DNA of 11,142 nucleotides, taken from Podochytrium sp. JEL0797. Taxonomy: Eukaryota > Chytridiomycota > Chytridiomycetes > Chytridiales > Chytriomycetaceae. The translations under genes were made by a program, and so were the position numbers. Shown here one piece after another: positions 6,411 through 11,142 of the stretch (within the stretch, counting starts at the first letter, position 1; each line of letters begins with the position of its first letter). Below the pieces are notes generated by a model that worked only from the letters and a program-made list of their open reading frames with translations, was not told where the DNA came from and did not search any database. The stretch is taken from NCBI GenBank assembly GCA_027596195.1, contig JADGJG010000904.1:1-11142 (forward strand), written 5' to 3'.

Positions 6411-7247
6411 TTAAAAGTTATTTTTGAGTTCACGCAACTTTTCCATCACAACCACAGGATCCTGAGACCCCACAGCTTTCTGCACATCAGCCACTTGAAC
6501 ACGCATAAACGGGTTAATCCGCTTCTCCTGCCCAATAGTCGAAGGCACCGTGACTGGATTCGCGTCACACCACGCGAGTTTCGCTTTGATATCCTCGTTG
6601 TGAGGTTCCACGGAAAGCGCGAAACGCAGGTTCGACTGCGTGTATTCGTGGCCGCAAAAGACTTTTGTGTCGTCGGGGAGGGAGGCGAGGATCACGTTGA
6701 GGGAGGTGTGCATTTCCTGCGGGGTGCCTTCAAAGAAGCGGCCGCATCCTGCAATGAAGAGGGTGTCGCCTGTGAACACGGCCTTGTCGCCGTCCTGCTC
6801 GACGAGGAAGGACACGGAGCCTTTTGTGTGGCAGGCGGTGAAGAGGGGGGTGACGGTGACTTCGTCGAGGGCGAAGGGCGTCTTGTCGGCCACACGGTGA
6901 GTCAGCGCTGGGATGCGTTCGTCAAAGCCAAACACTTTCAGGGAGGGGCCTACGGCTTGAGCGAGTTCTTCGTTGCCGTTCGAGTGGTCCCAGTGGTGGT
7001 GTGTGGTGAGGAGGGATGTGATGGTCCAGCCGAGGTCTTGGGCGGCTTGTTGCACTTTGGTGGGCTCGCTGGGGTCCACGGCCGTGCAGTGCTTCAAGGC
7101 GCTGTTGGTGAGCAGAAGGTAGGCGTAGTTGTCGCTGTTGACGCGCACGGGGACGATGTTGAGGGGCATTCGGGGGATTCGCGTTGATAGGAGTCGTTTG
7201 GCAAAAGAAAACATCCGCGATATTCCGCGATTCGAAATCGACCCCAT
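6411..7247 (-). CDS. Hydroxyacylglutathione hydrolase (glyoxalase II), intronless, probable dual-targeted
   Basis: Glyoxalase II (EC 3.1.2.6; GLO2/HAGH) hydrolyses S-D-lactoylglutathione to D-lactate and glutathione, the second step of methylglyoxal detoxification. It is a metallo-beta-lactamase-fold protein. The binuclear metal site is complete: TTHHHWDHSNGNEE (His, His, Asp, His ligands), ACHTKGS (His), FTGDTLFIAGCGRFFEG (bridging Asp) and FCGHEYT (His). The C-terminal HAGH domain includes PSTIGQEKRINPFMR, with glutathione-contacting Arg/Lys expected there. Three in-frame ATGs precede the enzyme: 7247 (278 aa, good context with G at -3 and +4), 7214 (267 aa, starting MFSFAKRLLSTRIPR, basic with no acids, mitochondrial-like) and 7169 (252 aa, MPLNIVPVRV, matching the cytosolic start of animal HAGH). 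I list the longest. An inverted repeat lies 27 nt upstream. Confidence 0.95.
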   Translation of the reverse strand: MGSISNRGISRMFSFAKRLLSTRIPRMPLNIVPVRVNSDNYAYLLLTNSALKHCTAVDPSEPTKVQQAAQDLGWTITSLLTTHHHWDHSNGNEELAQAVGPSLKVFGFDERIPALTHRVADKTPFALDEVTVTPLFTACHTKGSVSFLVEQDGDKAVFTGDTLFIAGCGRFFEGTPQEMHTSLNVILASLPDDTKVFCGHEYTQSNLRFALSVEPHNEDIKAKLAWCDANPVTVPSTIGQEKRINPFMRVQVADVQKAVGSQDPVVVMEKLRELKNNF

Positions 7248-7273
7248 TTCCCACGCATTTCCAATCCACAAAC

Positions 7274-7296
7274 TGTATCTCGTTAATAATGATACA
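7274..7296. promoter_or_regulatory. Inverted repeat upstream of glyoxalase II
   Basis: TGTATC (7274-7279) and GATACA (7291-7296) are perfect 6-bp inverted arms around an 11-base AT-rich centre containing TTAATAA. It lies 27 nt before the first glyoxalase II ATG, in the 123-bp gap to the next gene. It could be a dimeric regulator site; short arms can also arise by chance. Confidence 0.3.
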
Positions 7297-7370
7297 AAAA
7301 AAGGGAATCTTCATTGCCAACCAATAATTCGTTTCACAGGCAGACACTGTTGTTTCGGACTTTGCATCAA

Positions 7371-7760
7371 TCACTGTTCTTTCTTGACCTCCTCCAGCTG
7401 GGGGCCGTCATCCCCATCCTTCGCAATCTTCTTCCCAAACCAAGCTGCCACAGGTGCAAACGCCTTGTTGATGGAATCGGCGTAAATGGGCAGCAAGGCC
7501 TTGGCAATCTCAAGCCTCACGAGCGCCAGTGTCCGGTTCAGAATGTAAGCCACGAGCCAGATGCCGCCCTTTTCAAAGATCCAGGTGATAAATGATGGCA
7601 TGTTGTACTGGAGACAGAGGGCGGCGGGGTCGATGCTGAAGAGTTGGAGGAGGAGGACAATGACGGCGAAGGAGATCCAGCCGAGGATTTGGAGGAGGAT
7701 GAGGGCAGCGGGGCCGTGAGATTCGTGCAGAGAGCGAATGGCAATGGGAAAGTTGTCCAT
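7371..7760 (-). CDS. Two-helix membrane protein, probable FAM210/DUF1279-like
   Basis: A 129-aa protein runs from the ATG at 7760-7758; the frame stays open further upstream but without support and across the divergent gene. It has two hydrophobic segments: residues about 18-43 (PAALILLQILGWISFAVIVL...) and about 64-80 (GGIWLVAYILNRTLALV), followed by VRLEIAKALLPIYADSI and a charged tail. The pattern HGPAAL, hydrophobic helix, short loop with a phenylalanine-rich stretch, then AY-hxx-NR-xLALVR-xxIxxxxxPI resembles the DUF1279 domain of FAM210 proteins, which are mitochondrial inner-membrane or related organelle membrane proteins. That assignment is by eye from conserved spacing (AY, K/NxL, VR, P); a different small membrane family is possible. 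No strong mitochondrial presequence is visible. Intronless. Confidence 0.75.
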   Translation of the reverse strand: MDNFPIAIRSLHESHGPAALILLQILGWISFAVIVLLLQLFSIDPAALCLQYNMPSFITWIFEKGGIWLVAYILNRTLALVRLEIAKALLPIYADSINKAFAPVAAWFGKKIAKDGDDGPQLEEVKKEQ

Positions 7761-7828
7761 ATTCGAACGTGATTTTGTGTGTGATTTGTTGGTGATTTGT
7801 GGGGCAAAAAAAAAGACACAACGCACAC
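7761..7828. promoter_or_regulatory. 68-bp divergent promoter with phased direct repeats
   Basis: This spacer separates the start codons of the FAM210-like gene (-) and the large membrane protein gene (+). The heptamer GTGATTT occurs three times, at 7769, 7781 and 7792, spaced 12 and 11 bp, about one helical turn. A poly-A run follows at 7806-7814. No TATA box is seen. Confidence 0.4.
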
Positions 7829-10800
7829 ATGGCCATCTCTGTGTCAGCCTCCTCCTCATCGTGCGAATGCCCCACGACGCATTCGCTGCTTGCGGCACCT
7901 CTCGAGTACTTTGAGTTGGGCAGCGAGGCGGCGCTTGCGGTGCCGCTGGGACAGTCGAACCATCACTACGACTCAGTGGGCGAGCCAGCGCTGGACGAGC
8001 CTGGTGCGGAGCGCTATGTGCTATTGGTGCTGGGAGTGCTTGTGTATGTGTTTGTTGTGGTGCGGCGCAGTGTGGCAGCGATGGTGCGTGGGGCAAGACG
8101 GCCCGTGGTAAGGGTGAGTTGTTTAATGAGTTTTTATGAGGTGTGATTCCACTCGAAGTCGCCTTACAAACAAACGACACAGACACCGCACTCCAAACAC
8201 CACGCACTCCCTTTGCCCGTGCGCAACAAGATTCTTTCGCGGCACAACTCACTTTCCAACGACGGCGGAGTCCTTCTTCAAGAAAAACACGACGACGCCC
8301 TTCTTCGCCGCCGCGCTGCCGCGCCTTCGCCAAATTCGCTGCTGCCTCCTTCGTCGAATTCGCCCACTTCAGCAAATCAGCAAAATCCGCCGCGCCGCGT
8401 CTCTGCCGCAAGCGACACGCCGCCGCCACAGCCAGTCCGTCACTTCAAGTACTACTCGCCAAAGAAGAAGAACAGGAGGAGAAACAGAAACATGTCCGGT
8501 TCGGACTTTGACCGTGAGTCTCTCTTTCTAGTATTAACAACAAGTTACTCACTCCGCAACAGATTCAAATCGCTTCGACTCAAACCCAGACAACTCAGAC
8601 TACTTCTCAGACGCTGCCATCAACCCAAACCTCATGCCTCACTCAATACCACCTCCCATCACACCTCCCACACGCACCTTTTCATCCTCCTCCATGCATT
8701 CACACCACTCGCATCACTCGCACCACGACATTCTGAACCATCAAATCCACTTGCAATCCGAAGCCGGCGTCCCCGTATCCACGAGCGTTCCGAGTTTCAC
8801 TTTCCCCTCCCGCAATTCATCCATGTGTAACTCGGCGCCTCCGCCACCACCACCCTCGTTCACGGTTTCACCACCCCCATCGTCGACTCTCCCGCCAGTG
8901 ATTCATCGAGCGTCTTCAGCAAATAGCAAATCATCCGCACAATTGTCTCTTGCGGCCGTTGGTTCCGTTGGTGGTGCGGCTGCTGCTTCGGCGTCTGCCA
9001 TCCCCGAAGACACCACGGATCAGAAAAGCTTCAAATCGAGTTTCTCCAAAACGAGCAAAACCTCCACACAGCATCAATCGCACCAGCAGCAACATGCGCG
9101 CGAGTACGAACAGACGGTCAAGTTGAGGGATGAAGAGGAGGAAGGAGAGATCAAAGTGGTTGCCAACAATACTACTGCGACATCAACAGCGACGGGGGTG
9201 GGCGGGTTCTGGCGTCGCACCTTCTCTCGACCGAGTAGTATCCATGAGCTTTCTGTGGATTCTGGGCCGCCTTTGAATGAAGCTGTCAAGGAAGCCTTGG
9301 CGGCGCTCGTTCCTGCTTCTTCTGCAACTGCGACTACACCCTCCTCAACAGCAACGGGTCTTCTTCCCAAACTGAGTCTCTTCAAACGAAAACCGACGGA
9401 TGCAGTCTTGTCGGCGGGTGCTGGGGGTGGAATGAGCCCCGGCGTTGTCGCCAACAACCAGCCTTCGGGATCGGCGCCCGCGAGTCCCGGGGCTGCGTCC
9501 GTGATGAAGTCGTTTTGGCCATTGGGGAAGAGTTCGGCCAAGGTTGTGGATGCGGGGGAGGGGGTGTTGGTGAGGGAACGGGAAGGGGAGGGGGAAGGTG
9601 TGGGGATGGGGACTGTTCCTGTGTTGGAGATGCCGGTGCCGAGGAAGAGGAAGGGGAAGGGGGTGGTGAGTGTGAGTGAGGGGAAGGAGGTGGAGGAGAA
9701 TGGTGCTGAGAAAACGGCAGCAGCGACGACGACGCAGAGGTTCTGGCCGAGTGCGTTGACGCCGTCGGCTTCAGCGGGGGCAGTTGCATCTGCGGCTGAG
9801 AAAGGGAAGACGAAGGCGCATTTGCAGGCGGGTAGGAGTGCGAGTTCGTCGTCGAGTTTGATGGTGGAGGAAAGTGCTGCGGGGCGGAGTGGGTCTGTCA
9901 AGAGTCATGAGGGGGTTGCTGCTGCGGATGTGTCAGTGGGTTCACTATCGAGTGGGACCAAGAGTTTTTGGGGCAAGCAAAAGACGGCGGCGATTTCGTA
10001 TGCTAAGGCGGTTTCGAAGACGGAGGATGCGGGGGTTGAGAGGGTGCGGAGGGAGAGTGTGGCGTCGGGGGATACGAGGGAGTCTGGCGGTGGTGGGGGT
10101 TCGAGGTCTTCGATGAATACGGATGAGGAGAGGGATGGAGTGGATCGTGGAGGACAGGTTTGTACTTGCTTTGATTGCGTGATTTTTTTTGTGTTGACCG
10201 AACGATTCGTTTTTTTGTAGAGTTGGGAACGCGGCGAAAACAAGCAAGAAACGATGCTCTCTCGATTCTCCAAATCCGTCTCCGTGTCCTCTGTCAAGAC
10301 CAAAAACTACCTCCTCAAACCGTTTCAATCCTCTTCTTCCTCTGCGACCGCCGCTTCCTCCACTCACCCCGCGAATCACAACACCAACATGACAACACCA
10401 ACAACGACGCAAAACAATTCCTCTGACGCGCGATCCGTCTCGGCTGCAACGAGCACCTCGGCGTCTTCGTCTGCTGCGGCCAAGTTTTTCGGGCTCAAGA
10501 AACGCACGTCGAATGAAGCCATCAAGTCAGAGTACCTCCGCCTCCTAGCCATGGATTCGATTCCGGCAGGGAATACCCCACCACCCTCCACCTCCACGAC
10601 CGAATATTTGAATCAAACAAATGGTGGTGGTGGTGGTGGTGTTCCACCCCCGTCCCCGGTCCCAAGCAGTCCTGCGAGTTCCAACTATTCCTATCGCGCG
10701 AGACTTTCGAGTTCGTATCCGTATGAAAATGCGGCGGCACCTCCTCCTGCCATGTTTGTCTCGGATTACGATCAACAGCAGATGTATTACCAGCGACAGT

Positions 10801-11142
10801 TGCAGAAGGAAGCGGCGATGCGGTTTCCGCAGCAGCAGAGGGGGGGTGGTGGAGGGTATCAAGGGAATGGGGGGTCTCGGAACCACGGGTACCAATCCTT
10901 CCAGCAACCACCACACCATTCCCAACCGGAATATAGTCCAACGACACCTCCCGGTGTATCCCCCATGCGTGGCGGGTATGATCCGAGAACGCCGGCGGGG
11001 GAAGGATGGACAGAGCATCAGCCGTACCCTGTGCGTCGGGGGGAGAGGTATCAGCAACAACAGCAGCATCGGGCGTCGTCGGTGTCGAGTTTGCAGAGTA
11101 TGAATGGGAAACGGGCGAGTTTTGATGAGGGTGGGTATTATG
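7829..11142 (+). CDS. Large single-pass membrane protein with disordered tail; open to the right edge
   Basis: I assemble exons 7829-8113, 8183-8513, 8563-10157 and 10221-11142+, with introns of 69, 49 and 63 nt (donors GTGAGT, GTGAGT, GTTTGT; phases 0, 1, 0), all in frame; about 1,044 residues are visible and no stop is reached. A second possible exon 1 donor (8108) is also in phase. Residues 63-78 (YVLLVLGVLVYVFVVV) form one membrane helix followed by RRSV...RGARR, so the N-terminus probably faces out and the long tail the cytosol. The tail is Ser/Pro/Gln/Gly-rich, with a KYYSPKKKNRRRNRN basic cluster, His-rich MHSHHSHHSHH, Gln tracts, a GGT-encoded Gly6, and five K/R-x-F-W or FFG motifs. 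I do not recognise a family. Exons 1-2 could conceivably be a separate gene, but phases argue for one. Confidence 0.7.

Noticed and set aside
6315..7187. 290-codon plus-strand open frame
   Set aside because: It is antisense to glyoxalase II, whose catalytic motifs are all intact on the minus strand; the plus product is Gly/Val/Glu-rich with no recognisable domain.
7761..8429. N-terminal extension of the FAM210-like frame upstream of 7760
   Set aside because: It is Ala/Arg/Pro-rich, antisense to exons 1-2 of the divergent gene, and the ATG at 7760 gives a typical start.
9074..9901. 275-codon minus-strand open frame
   Set aside because: It lies opposite exon 3 of the large membrane protein gene, is Ser/Pro/Ala-rich, and is explained by the base bias of the sense strand.

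Overview
This window looks like a compact eukaryotic, most likely fungal, genome. Genes are interrupted by short GT-AG introns (about 50-120 nt) with CTAAC/CTGAC-like branch sequences, spacers between genes are often under 100 bp, and base composition is mixed. Several proteins have clear opisthokont or fungal relatives. A cortactin-type Arp2/3-binding N-terminus is unusual for the common (Dikarya) fungi, so I lean towards an early-diverging, zoospore-forming lineage such as a chytrid. That lineage call is inference.

Layout, left to right. Bases 1-1471 hold the 3' three quarters of a kynureninase gene (+; four visible exons; 5' end outside the window). Bases 1645-2580 hold a Ser/Pro-rich acidic protein of unknown function (+). 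Bases 2633-3241 hold a four-exon gene (+) for a small secreted I9-type (Pbi2-like) peptidase inhibitor. Bases 3331-3630 (-) and 3652-4032 (+) are divergent small genes only 21 bp apart: an unknown 99-aa helical protein, and an 84-aa protein that is essentially the cortactin/HS1 N-terminal acidic (NTA) region alone. Bases 4033-5157 are a long spacer with no convincing gene. It contains a diverged direct repeat, a 15-bp tandem duplication, a G13 run and a cluster of ACGCGT boxes.

Bases 5158-6287 (-) carry a TLDc-domain gene broken by a frame change inside the domain, probably a pseudogene. Bases 6411-7247 (-) are an intronless glyoxalase II with nested start codons suggesting mitochondrial and cytosolic forms. 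Bases 7371-7760 (-) encode a two-helix membrane protein resembling FAM210/DUF1279. It is divergent, 68 bp away, from a very large gene (+) running from 7829 off the right edge. That gene encodes a single-pass membrane protein with a long disordered tail carrying recurrent F-W motifs.

The genes do not form one pathway: kynurenine breakdown, methylglyoxal detoxification, protease control, actin nucleation and membrane proteins sit side by side. The most noteworthy item is the stand-alone cortactin NTA protein. Second-tier items are the I9 inhibitor with a signal peptide, the TLDc lesion and the recurrent F-W motifs.
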